This document shows, in pieces, positions 52,765-60,132 of a DNA stretch of 64,000 bases. The notes beneath the pieces are model-generated. The model made no database searches, had not been told where the DNA came from, and saw only the letters and a program-made list of their open reading frames with translations. The translations under genes were made by a program, and so were the position numbers. Numbering within the stretch: position 1 is the stretch's first letter; each line of letters opens with the position of its first letter. This DNA comes from Shewanella sp. OMA3-2 (GTDB lineage Bacteria; Pseudomonadota; Gammaproteobacteria; Enterobacterales; Shewanellaceae), in the NCBI RefSeq assembly GCF_021513195.1, contig NZ_CP090974.1:322001-386000 (forward strand), written 5' to 3'.

Positions 52765-53643
52765 TTACGCCACTTCTGTTAACGGCTTATCCGTACGCTC
52801 AAATTCATTGGGACTTTGGTAATTAAGGTATGAATGCATCCGTTGGCTGTTGTACCACATAGTGATGTAATTCAAGACATCTTGTTGAGCTGCATAGCGT
52901 GTTCGATAATTGCGCCAATGAACTCGTTCCTGCTTCAAGCTTCCGAAAAAGCTTTCAGCTACTGCATTATCCCAACAACATCCTTTTTTACTCATACTGC
53001 CGACAAACTTATGCAGCCTCAGTATTCGTCTATATTGATGGCTCGCATATTGAACACCTTGATCTGAGTGTATTATCAATCCAGCTTTAGGTTTTCGTTG
53101 CCATATAGCCATTGTGAGCGCATCACAAACGAGTTGTGCCTTCATTCTGCTGCCCATACTCCAACCAATAACTTTACGGGAATAGAGATCGATTACGACG
53201 GCTAAATACAGCCATCCTTCAGCAGTCCATATGTACGTAATATCTTGAACCCACGCTTGATTGGCGCATTGAACATCAAAATCCTGTTCAAGCTCATTTT
53301 CATATATAGGCTTCTTGTGGTCGCTGTTGGTTGTTGCTTTGTACTTCTTTTTATAGCGCACCCAAACGTTTGCTTCTTTCATCAGTTGCGATGTTTTCCT
53401 ACGCCCAACAGGGTAATCAAGGGAATTCAATGCCTTTTGAATGCGTCTTTGTCCGTAGGTGTTATCGCTAAACTCGGCAATATCCTTAACCCACTGCAAC
53501 ATCTCTTGATGCTCTGTATCAACAGGTGACTGAGACTTCCGCTTTTGATAGCTGTAGTAATTATTGTTTTTCACACCCAACACGTGACACATTAATATCA
53601 CAGGCCAGATCTTCTTATTTTGGGTAATAAACGCGTATTTCAC
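52765..53643 (-). CDS. IS3-family transposase OrfB (DDE integrase)
   Basis: The 292-residue product has the retroviral-integrase core: Asp in VQDITYIW, Asp in IIHSDQGVQYAS and Glu in DNAVAESFFGSLKQE, with an N-terminal HTH_21 region (YGQRRIQKALN). Its frame is -1 relative to orfA and stays open back to the slippery site, giving KSDGLLCQRNEVKYAF in the fused protein. It therefore is normally made as an OrfAB fusion. All catalytic residues are present. Confidence 0.94.
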   Translation of the reverse strand: MKYAFITQNKKIWPVILMCHVLGVKNNNYYSYQKRKSQSPVDTEHQEMLQWVKDIAEFSDNTYGQRRIQKALNSLDYPVGRRKTSQLMKEANVWVRYKKKYKATTNSDHKKPIYENELEQDFDVQCANQAWVQDITYIWTAEGWLYLAVVIDLYSRKVIGWSMGSRMKAQLVCDALTMAIWQRKPKAGLIIHSDQGVQYASHQYRRILRLHKFVGSMSKKGCCWDNAVAESFFGSLKQERVHWRNYRTRYAAQQDVLNYITMWYNSQRMHSYLNYQSPNEFERTDKPLTEVA

Positions 53644-53933
53644 TTCGTTTCTTTGGCAAAGAAGACCGTCGCTTTTTTTAATATTTCACGCTCTATTTCT
53701 AAGCGCTTTACTTGTGCCTTTAGCTTGCGGATCTCTTCCTGCTCAGGTGTCAGCTTGCCGTTGCCTCTAAATGCATGACCATCATCATTTTCTGCTTCTT
53801 TTATCCAGCGGCCGAGCAGTTGAGGAGTCACCTCTAAATTTCTAGCGGCTTCAGCAATACTGTAATTTTGCTCTCTTACCAGTGTAATGGCATCAAGCTT
53901 GAATTCTTTTGAATAGGATTTACGTGTTTTCAT
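53640..53933 (-). CDS. IS3-family transposase OrfA (HTH protein)
   Basis: The 97-residue product starts KSYSKEFKLDAITLVREQNYSIAEAARNLEV, a helix-turn-helix of the transposase_8 type, and ends with a leucine zipper (LKAQVKRLEIEREILKKA). Its stop overlaps the orfB ATG as ATGA. Confidence 0.94.
   Translation of the reverse strand: MKTRKSYSKEFKLDAITLVREQNYSIAEAARNLEVTPQLLGRWIKEAENDDGHAFRGNGKLTPEQEEIRKLKAQVKRLEIEREILKKATVFFAKETK
53672..53679 (-). promoter_or_regulatory. Slippery heptamer for programmed -1 frameshift in the IS
   Basis: A run of seven A followed by G (codons AAA AAA AGC on the minus strand) lies in the orfA/orfB overlap. The A_AAA_AAG pattern and the open -1 frame are standard for IS3-family OrfAB production. 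Confidence 0.8.
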
Positions 53934-54093
53934 TTGAATCTCCAGTTAAATCAATTATGTCTTAACTGGGTTAGTCGTATCAATTAAACCACGTCACCTG
54001 AGCTTGCAGCAGACAAAGTACCATGAAGGAATGAGCTAGTTACACTGACCAGAGTGATTACAGTTTAGTAGTTTCAAAAGCTCACCAACCCAC

Positions 54094-54408
54094 TCACTTC
54101 ACAAGCTCAAATGAAATCATAAATAAGGATTGTTGGTTAGGGTAAACCTGACTAATAATCTGTTTCAATTCATCTAGCGGTAGGCTTTCTTGCTCAGCAT
54201 GAAACTCATTAATGTCATCATAGGCCAATGGTTCCACTGACAGAATAGTAATATCGCACACCTTTTTATGGGTTTCTAAGGTAAACACTTCCACCTGAGT
54301 CCCTGGCACATAGTGATTTTCAGATTTATCTCGAATAGTAATTATTTTTTTACCTGAAGCCACCAGCGGCGTCAGGTATTCAAAAAAAGTGATGCTTGTA
54401 GGTATCAT
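54094..54408 (-). CDS. yqfB: N(4)-acetylcytidine amidohydrolase YqfB (ASCH domain)
   Basis: The 104-residue product matches YqfB through ITFFEYL, GKKIITIRDKSE, a HAEQE segment and LDELKQIISQVYP. The E. coli protein hydrolyses N4-acetylcytidine to cytidine and acetate. The size is equal to the E. coli protein. It lies between the IS and the araC-type gene, about 33 bp from the latter, and may share its transcript. Confidence 0.88.
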   Translation of the reverse strand: MIPTSITFFEYLTPLVASGKKIITIRDKSENHYVPGTQVEVFTLETHKKVCDITILSVEPLAYDDINEFHAEQESLPLDELKQIISQVYPNQQSLFMISFELVK

Positions 54409-54441
54409 CTTTATCGCCTTAATTATGTTATTGAAATTGAA

Positions 54442-55329
54442 TTAACACCTTGCGCACTCGCCTGGGCTTTGGGAGAAATAACGCTTAAATTCACGACTAA
54501 ATTGTGTACTACTTTCATAGCCGACTTGGGTAGCGACATCTTTTACTTTCAGTTTTTGCGCCTGCAATAACTCTTTGGCTCGGGTTAGGCGGATTTTCTT
54601 TAAATACTGGATAGGTGACGATGCAGTTACTTCTTTAAAACAACGATGAAATGCCGATGGGCTCATGTTAACTAAGCCTGCAAGGGTATCTACCTCAACC
54701 GATTCACCATAATGTTTGTGTATATAGCTTAATGCTTTCTCAATCCGTGACAAGCGGGTATGACTTAAGGATAAAGCATATAAAGGTGCGGCATTTGGGC
54801 TCTCAAGTAATCGATATAGCAGTTCAAGCACCAATGCTTCTCCCATCACTTTAGCTTCTAACTGTGATTGTAATGCCTGCAGTAATCTAAACACACTGCA
54901 ATCCATCTCTTCTGTGGTCGGCGCGACAAAATAACCTGATTGGCGTGACTCATTAAGGTTTTTAGGAATTTTATGATGCTCATCCATCAAGCGGATAATA
55001 TGATTCAACTGCACTAAATCAATATCTACCATTAACACCAAAACAGGCTCTTCTGGGCTGGCAAAGGTTTCACATTCAACCGGTAATGGTACTGTCATCA
55101 CTAAAGTATTTTCGCTGTCATAGTCAAAGGTTTGATTGTCTAAATAAAGCCGTTTCTTACCTTGCCCCACAAACAACATGCCTTGCGAGTAACACATGGG
55201 GCCGCGCGCGCCATACTGTGACCCCCTAAATACATGCACTCCTGCTAAATGGGTTTTATTCACGCCTTCTTTAGGAGCAAGTTGTGCCATTAACATTGCT
55301 GTATCTGTCATATTATAATTACTCGCCAC
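54442..55329 (-). CDS. AraC-family regulator, YqhC-like
   Basis: The 295-residue protein has an AraC_N-type sensor domain (about 20-175) and a C-terminal double helix-turn-helix with VDTLAGLVNMSPSAFHRCFKEVTASSPIQYLKKIRL and VATQVGYESSTQFSREFKRYF. It is divergent from a YqhD-type alcohol dehydrogenase. In E. coli the YqhC/yqhD pair has the same layout, with YqhC activating yqhD in response to aldehydes. I infer the same role here. Confidence 0.87.
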   Translation of the reverse strand: MASNYNMTDTAMLMAQLAPKEGVNKTHLAGVHVFRGSQYGARGPMCYSQGMLFVGQGKKRLYLDNQTFDYDSENTLVMTVPLPVECETFASPEEPVLVLMVDIDLVQLNHIIRLMDEHHKIPKNLNESRQSGYFVAPTTEEMDCSVFRLLQALQSQLEAKVMGEALVLELLYRLLESPNAAPLYALSLSHTRLSRIEKALSYIHKHYGESVEVDTLAGLVNMSPSAFHRCFKEVTASSPIQYLKKIRLTRAKELLQAQKLKVKDVATQVGYESSTQFSREFKRYFSQSPGECARC

Positions 55330-55408
55330 TTAACCAACCCAATCTACTTTTCGACCCAAACACCTTACCTTAAAAGTAGAAAAGTGCACTAAAAAAACTA
55401 TTAAAGCA

Positions 55409-55420
55409 TACTTTAAAGTA
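55409..55420. promoter_or_regulatory. Palindrome TACTTTAAAGTA in the yqhC-yqhD intergenic region
   Basis: A perfect 12-bp palindrome lies in the 278-bp divergent promoter region, about 190 bases upstream of yqhD. It could be an operator, but AT-rich palindromes also occur by chance. Confidence 0.3.
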
Positions 55421-55607
55421 ATAAATGATAGTAATAGGCACTAAACTGATAGTTATGGGTCTGTTTATTTTGCTTTAAAAGCCTATCATTACCCCATCAA
55501 ATTTATCACGCTAATAAGCCGTTAATCATTTTTGACTAACGCGGGCAATTTATTGAGTTCACGAACCGGCAGTCTTTTAACCGGTTCTAAAAATAAGGTA
55601 ACACTAG

Positions 55608-56771
55608 ATGCTAAATTTTAATTATCGTAACCCTACCCATATTGTTTTTGGTAAAGACCGTATTGCTGAACTAGATCAACTTGTTCCTGCTAATGCAAAG
55701 GTATTAATTACCTATGGTGGTGGCAGTGTGGTGCGCTTTGGTACCTTAGACAAAGTGAAGTCTGCACTAGGCAAGCGTACTGTGGTCGAATTTGGTGGCA
55801 TTGAAGCCAACCCTAAGTACGATACATTAATGCAAGCCGTTGAAGTTGCACGTAAAGAAAATATCGATTTTATTCTTGCTGTAGGTGGCGGTTCTGTGAT
55901 GGACGGCAGTAAGTTTATTGCCCTCGCGACTCAGTTTGAAGGCGACACTGCTAGCTTACTTAATCATGGCTTTAGTCCTGTACCTGTGGCGGCTGATAAA
56001 GTTATACCACTGGGCGTAATAGCCACATTGCCTGCAACAGGTTCTGAAATGAATGCGTTTGCAGTGGTGAGTTATAAAGGCGGTAAATTCCTGGTTAATC
56101 ATCCAAATATTTACCCAACATTTGCGATGTTAGATCCAGAGCTGACTTTTAGCTTACCTAAAATTCAAGTGGCTAATGGCGTGGTAGATGCATTTGTGCA
56201 TGTACTTGAACAATATGCAACTTATCCTGTCGATGCAAGAGTGCAAGACCGCACAGCAGAAGGCATCATGCGTACCTTAATTGAAATTGGCCCAATTACT
56301 GTGGCAGAACCTACCAATTATGAAGCGCGTGCTAACTTAATGTGGAGTGCCACTTCCGCTTTGAACGGTATGATTGGTGTTGGTGTACCATTTGATTGGA
56401 CCACCCACATGATAGGCCATGAACTCACAGCCATATTCAATATTGATCATGCACAAACCCTAGCCGTAGTATTGCCGTCGGTTTGGCGTGTATTGAAAAC
56501 TCAAAAACAGGCTAAGTTATTACAATATGCTGAACGTGTATGGGATATTACTGAAGGTGATGAAGATAGCCGTGTTGAACAGGCCATTGTCAAAACAGAA
56601 GCTTTCTTCCAGCAGGTTGGTTTAAAAACTCGCTTACGTGATCATGGTGTTGAAAAGGCACAAATTGATACTGTTATTAATGCGCTAGAAGCACATGGTA
56701 TGACCGCCTTGTCTGAATCAGGTAAAGTCGATTTAGCTATGAGCCGTCAAATTCTAGACATGGCTTGGTAA
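55608..56771 (+). CDS. yqhD: NADPH-dependent alcohol dehydrogenase / aldehyde reductase YqhD
   Basis: This group III iron-type alcohol dehydrogenase detoxifies aldehydes with NADPH. The 387-residue product has VLITYGGGSV, the cofactor motif AVGGGSVMDGSKF, and metal ligands in ANGVVDAFVHVLEQY, HMIGHELTA and IDHAQTLA. The length equals E. coli YqhD. It is followed by a very stable terminator. Confidence 0.94.
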   Translation: MLNFNYRNPTHIVFGKDRIAELDQLVPANAKVLITYGGGSVVRFGTLDKVKSALGKRTVVEFGGIEANPKYDTLMQAVEVARKENIDFILAVGGGSVMDGSKFIALATQFEGDTASLLNHGFSPVPVAADKVIPLGVIATLPATGSEMNAFAVVSYKGGKFLVNHPNIYPTFAMLDPELTFSLPKIQVANGVVDAFVHVLEQYATYPVDARVQDRTAEGIMRTLIEIGPITVAEPTNYEARANLMWSATSALNGMIGVGVPFDWTTHMIGHELTAIFNIDHAQTLAVVLPSVWRVLKTQKQAKLLQYAERVWDITEGDEDSRVEQAIVKTEAFFQQVGLKTRLRDHGVEKAQIDTVINALEAHGMTALSESGKVDLAMSRQILDMAW

Positions 56772-56802
56772 TTTGCATCCATAACTATTACCTAGATTAG
56801 CC

Positions 56803-56839
56803 AAAACGCTCGTCACTTATCGCTAGTGACGAGCGTTTT
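56803..56839 (+). terminator. Terminator after yqhD
   Basis: A perfect 15-bp stem (56803-56817 with 56825-56839, core CGCTCGTCACT) with a 7-base loop ends in T residues. Confidence 0.92.
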
Positions 56840-57031
56840 ATTAAGCGATGACAGTAAGCGGTTAAATTACACAACGAACTTAAGAGACCAGTTCATAGCT
56901 TTGCTCTACATTCCTGCTCATTATTTATCCACAACATTCCCAGTACACCTATTTACCAATAAACAACTCGTCATACTAAGGACTTATAACGTATTATGCG
57001 CGCGTTATTTCCCAATAATCATTAAGGAACA

Positions 57032-57583
57032 ATGATGAAAAAATTGTCGTTTATTACACTACCTTTATTAAGTTTACTCTCATTACCTGTCATGGCTGAA
57101 AATGATCATACAGGTTTCTATGTTGGTGGTGCCGTTAATAAAGTTGAGTTTAAAGTTGATGACTCTGAAAAAGAGACTGGATTAGGTATTTATGGCGGTT
57201 ACAACTTTAACCATTGGTTTGGTTTAGAGGCTAACTTATTCACTTCAGGTAACTTAGGTGAAGATGAATTTGATGTCGTTGCAGGTGCATTTACAGTCAC
57301 CCCAAAATTTACTTTACAATTTAATGATACATTTTCAGGCTACGCAAAAATAGGTTTAGCTTCAATGGCACTTGCCATCGATACTCCTGATGCTGATACT
57401 ACATTTTCAGGTGTAGGTATAACATATGGTGTTGGCTTAAATGCATCTGTAACAGAAAGTTTAAACATTCGCTTAAGTTATGATGTCACCAGTGGCGATC
57501 TAGAATCCGACGACTATGGCTGGATCAATGACTTAGACAGTGAGATTAAACAGCTAGCATTAGGTTTGCATTATCAATTTTAA
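57032..57583 (+). CDS. Small outer-membrane beta-barrel protein
   Basis: The 183-residue protein has a signal peptide (cleavage near PVMAEN), repeated amphipathic strands (TGFYVGGAVNKVEFKV, LGIYGGYNFNHWFGLEANLF, GYAKIGLASMAL, LNIRLSYDVTS), and a C-terminal aromatic strand ending LGLHYQF. This is the OmpA/OmpX-like eight-stranded barrel type. AAGGA precedes tandem ATGs. The specific role is unknown. Confidence 0.85.
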   Translation: MMKKLSFITLPLLSLLSLPVMAENDHTGFYVGGAVNKVEFKVDDSEKETGLGIYGGYNFNHWFGLEANLFTSGNLGEDEFDVVAGAFTVTPKFTLQFNDTFSGYAKIGLASMALAIDTPDADTTFSGVGITYGVGLNASVTESLNIRLSYDVTSGDLESDDYGWINDLDSEIKQLALGLHYQF

Positions 57584-57612
57584 TTCCAATACTTAACAAA
57601 TCTGGTCTGATA

Positions 57613-57648
57613 AAAATGTCTTGTGGCACTCAGCAAGACATTTTATAA
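57613..57648 (+). terminator. Terminator after the beta-barrel gene
   Basis: A perfect 11-bp stem AAAATGTCTTG/CAAGACATTTT with a 10-base loop and T/A-rich tail, 30 bases past the stop. Confidence 0.85.
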
Positions 57649-57649
57649 A

Positions 57650-58185
57650 AATATCGGTAGCTATGGTATTAACCACACCATGCCAGGCTTTATTTGGCTG
57701 CCGTTGTACAAGATCATTTAATCCTGTTTGAACCGCAATACACTCTTTAGACATTTCAGGGTGACTCTCAGCTAAATATCAATCACACCATGTTGTAGTA
57801 AAAAACAGTAAGTGCTCACCTTGTACCCAGGGATCTCGCAGCGTAGTTACTTGAGCAGCACTTGGCGCATCGGTTGTTGGTGCCGTCAATTCTTGACCAT
57901 TGGCAAGCATATCAATAAATTTATCTAAGTTTGCGTCAGCTTCGTGACTGATATACACCACATCGCCACAATATTAACCTTGTCCTGATATTTCTCTTGT
58001 AGCGCTTCAAAATGCGGCATTTGCTCCATACAGCTGGCACCATGTCGCCCAAAACTTAAGGTATATTGGCTTTTCACCCGCCACACTGGCCAAGGTAACT
58101 GGCTGCTGTGCTGAATATTCTTTAAGTACAATCTCTTAATAAGCTTTATCGCCTGCAAACGCAGTAAAACTGCGTCATCATCAAA
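57650..58185 (-). pseudogene. Decayed periplasmic thioredoxin/TlpA-like gene
   Basis: Fragments of one gene are visible in different frames: KEYSAQQPVTLASV...EKPIYLKFWATWCQ, then CMEQMPHFEALQEKYQDKVNIVA, then VYISHEADANLDKFIDMLA and WVQGEHLLFFTTTWCD, then YLAESHPEMSKECIAVQ. The first and last parts resemble two thioredoxin-type active regions. Lesions: an in-frame TAA before the first part, a shift at the WC-xx-C site, another shift near IVA, a TGA at 57779-57781 and no recognisable C-terminal half. Unlike other shifts here, these include stops, so the gene looks truly dead. Confidence 0.75.
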
Positions 58186-58390
58186 CAGGTAAAAATAATT
58201 CTATATAACAGCATCTCGTTATCTGTAAGTTTATCAATAACAGGTACACCGACAATACTAATGGTGTGAAGTACAAATACTGAATATTAAAAGATATCAT
58301 AGACATAAAGTAACGACTCATACATCTGGCGCTAAAATTTTAGCAACACTTGTACTGAGCTAGCGTTCAGTATTTCTTTCTCTATGTTAA

Positions 58391-58428
58391 TGAAAAAACA
58401 CCCCGATGCTGACAACATTGAGGTGTTT
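58391..58428 (-). terminator. Terminator of the formate dehydrogenase operon
   Basis: A 13-bp stem with one mismatch (outer arms AAACACC and GGTGTTT) is followed on the minus strand by a run of T, 25 bases past the fdh gamma stop. Confidence 0.85.
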
Positions 58429-58452
58429 ATAAGACTCACAAAAAAATACAAA

Positions 58453-59472
58453 TTAATCTTTATACTTCAATGAACCATTTGCTTTGATTTCGTCATACCA
58501 CAAGTTGTGATGCTGGATTGCCCAGCTTTCATCACAATAACCTGACACCATACACTCCATACCGCCTTCGCTGAGTACAGTCGCCATCCATATATGTACT
58601 ATGGTAAAAGCGATTAGAATGGTGGCACTTACGCCATGCACGAGTAGTGCTGCAATAGATGCTTCACGGGGTAAATCAAGGTTAGGTAGCACTAACATTA
58701 AGCCGGAAATGCTGATCAATAAACCAAAAACAACTAAGGTCCAAAACCACATTTTTTCTCCCGCATTGGCAAATCCACTGTCTGGATGCTTGCCTTTGAA
58801 CGGACCAAAATTAATGTAACCACCCACCACTAAAAACCATTTTAAATCATATAACTTAAAGGTTTGTAATGGCATCCACTTGATAATACATATCAACCAA
58901 GACACGATAAATACCGGACTTGACCAGTCATGAACAAACTTACTTGTAGCGATAATACCGGCCCACAAGCCTTCACCCACATATGGCGCAATAAAATGAC
59001 GGCCAAGCATAATAAATACGCCTGTAAGCATTAAGGTTAAACATGCTATTGCCATCGTCCAATGCAACCAAAGGTCCGACTTTGTCCATCGCGCTACCAT
59101 TTTTCCCGAAAAACCATGGGAGAGTTTTGATGGGCCATTAACAAAGTAAAAAATTAAAAACGCAGCAAATACCCCAAATATTGCCACCACTATCGCGGGT
59201 TTGAGGTAGGTGTTACGTATTACTTTTCCTTCATTACCGGTTTTGTTGATCAACACATTTGCTTCTAAGCCTTTATCCGTCGAATATCCCGACTCGCCTG
59301 CTTTCACTGCTCGCCAGAGATCTGCATCGCTGCTTTTGGCCGCTTGTTGCTTAGATGATTGATCATCTGCAGCATAAGCATTTGGTGTAGCCAAACTGAT
59401 GCCTATCACCAACATTAGCAAGGCAACCAACATCTGCAGTGATTTGTTTAACGATGTGTTTAACATTGTCAC
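58453..59472 (-). CDS. Formate dehydrogenase gamma subunit (cytochrome b556)
   Basis: This membrane subunit passes electrons from the iron-sulfur subunit to quinone. The 339-residue protein has a signal peptide (about 1-34, NAYAAD), a linker, and membrane segments at about 90-112, 135-155, 180-200, 240-262 and 275-297. Candidate haem ligands are in DLWLHWTMA, SKFVHDW and AFTIVHIW. It ends the operon 41 bp after the beta gene. Confidence 0.92.
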   Translation of the reverse strand: MTMLNTSLNKSLQMLVALLMLVIGISLATPNAYAADDQSSKQQAAKSSDADLWRAVKAGESGYSTDKGLEANVLINKTGNEGKVIRNTYLKPAIVVAIFGVFAAFLIFYFVNGPSKLSHGFSGKMVARWTKSDLWLHWTMAIACLTLMLTGVFIMLGRHFIAPYVGEGLWAGIIATSKFVHDWSSPVFIVSWLICIIKWMPLQTFKLYDLKWFLVVGGYINFGPFKGKHPDSGFANAGEKMWFWTLVVFGLLISISGLMLVLPNLDLPREASIAALLVHGVSATILIAFTIVHIWMATVLSEGGMECMVSGYCDESWAIQHHNLWYDEIKANGSLKYKD

Positions 59473-59513
59473 TCCTCATTAGGCTGCAATAAAATGCAGC
59501 CCATCCGGTGGGT

Positions 59514-60110
59514 TTAGATCATCTCGCCTGTTTTGGGGTTGTAACCCCAAATAACATTCGGATTACCACGCTGCGCCATACGCTGACGATAAATGTCAGA
59601 TACCACACCAGCATCACCCGCAAGCAGTGCTTTTGTTGCACATAGCTCAGCACACATTGGCAACTTACCTTCAGCAATACGGTTTGCACCATACTTTTGA
59701 CGTTCAGCATCGGAATGTGTTTCTTCTGGGCCACCCGCACAGAAAGTACATTTGTCCATTTTACCGCGGCTACCAAATGCGGTCTTTTTAGGGAACTGCG
59801 GTGCACCAAATGGGCAAGCATAGAAGCAATAGCCGCAACCGATACAAGTATCTTTGTCGTGTAGCACTATGCCGTCTTCTGTGCGGTAGAAACAATCTGC
59901 CGGACACACTGCCATACAAGGTGCGTCAGTACAGTGCATACAGGCCACTGAAATTGACGCTTCACTCGGTAGACCATCATTAATTGTCACCACACGGCGA
60001 CGTTGAATACCCCACTCTAAAGCAGAGTCGTTCTCGTTTTTACATGCTGTGACGCAACCGTTACACTCGATGCAGCGCTTGGTGTCACACAAAAATTTCA
60101 TGACTGCCAT
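59514..60110 (-). CDS. Formate dehydrogenase iron-sulfur (beta) subunit
   Basis: The 198-residue protein has four cysteine clusters: CDTKRCIECNGCVTAC, CMHCTDAPCMAVCPADC, CIGCGYCFYACPFG and CTFC...CAELC. It relays electrons from the catalytic subunit to the cytochrome b. It lacks the membrane anchor helix seen in E. coli FdnH. It lies 22 bp after the alpha gene. Confidence 0.94.
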   Translation of the reverse strand: MAVMKFLCDTKRCIECNGCVTACKNENDSALEWGIQRRRVVTINDGLPSEASISVACMHCTDAPCMAVCPADCFYRTEDGIVLHDKDTCIGCGYCFYACPFGAPQFPKKTAFGSRGKMDKCTFCAGGPEETHSDAERQKYGANRIAEGKLPMCAELCATKALLAGDAGVVSDIYRQRMAQRGNPNVIWGYNPKTGEMI

Positions 60111-60132
60111 AATGGCTTATCTCCTCATCAAG

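Larger units (their letters stand above)
52725..53996 (-). mobile_element. IS3-family insertion sequence (1272 bp)
   Basis: Two 36-bp imperfect inverted repeats bound the element: TGACCTGGTCAACTGA... on the left and, reverse-complemented, TGACGTGGTTTAATTG... on the right. Both end in AGTTAAG and match at about two thirds of positions. Inside are the overlapping orfA and orfB of the IS3 group. I see no direct target repeat of 3 or 4 bp at the flanks (left ...TTAC, right CCTG...). The element looks intact. Confidence 0.88.

Noticed and set aside
57779..57781. In-frame TGA as selenocysteine
   Set aside because: No SECIS-like hairpin was recognised just downstream, the surrounding gene has other stops and shifts, and the formate dehydrogenase here uses Cys.
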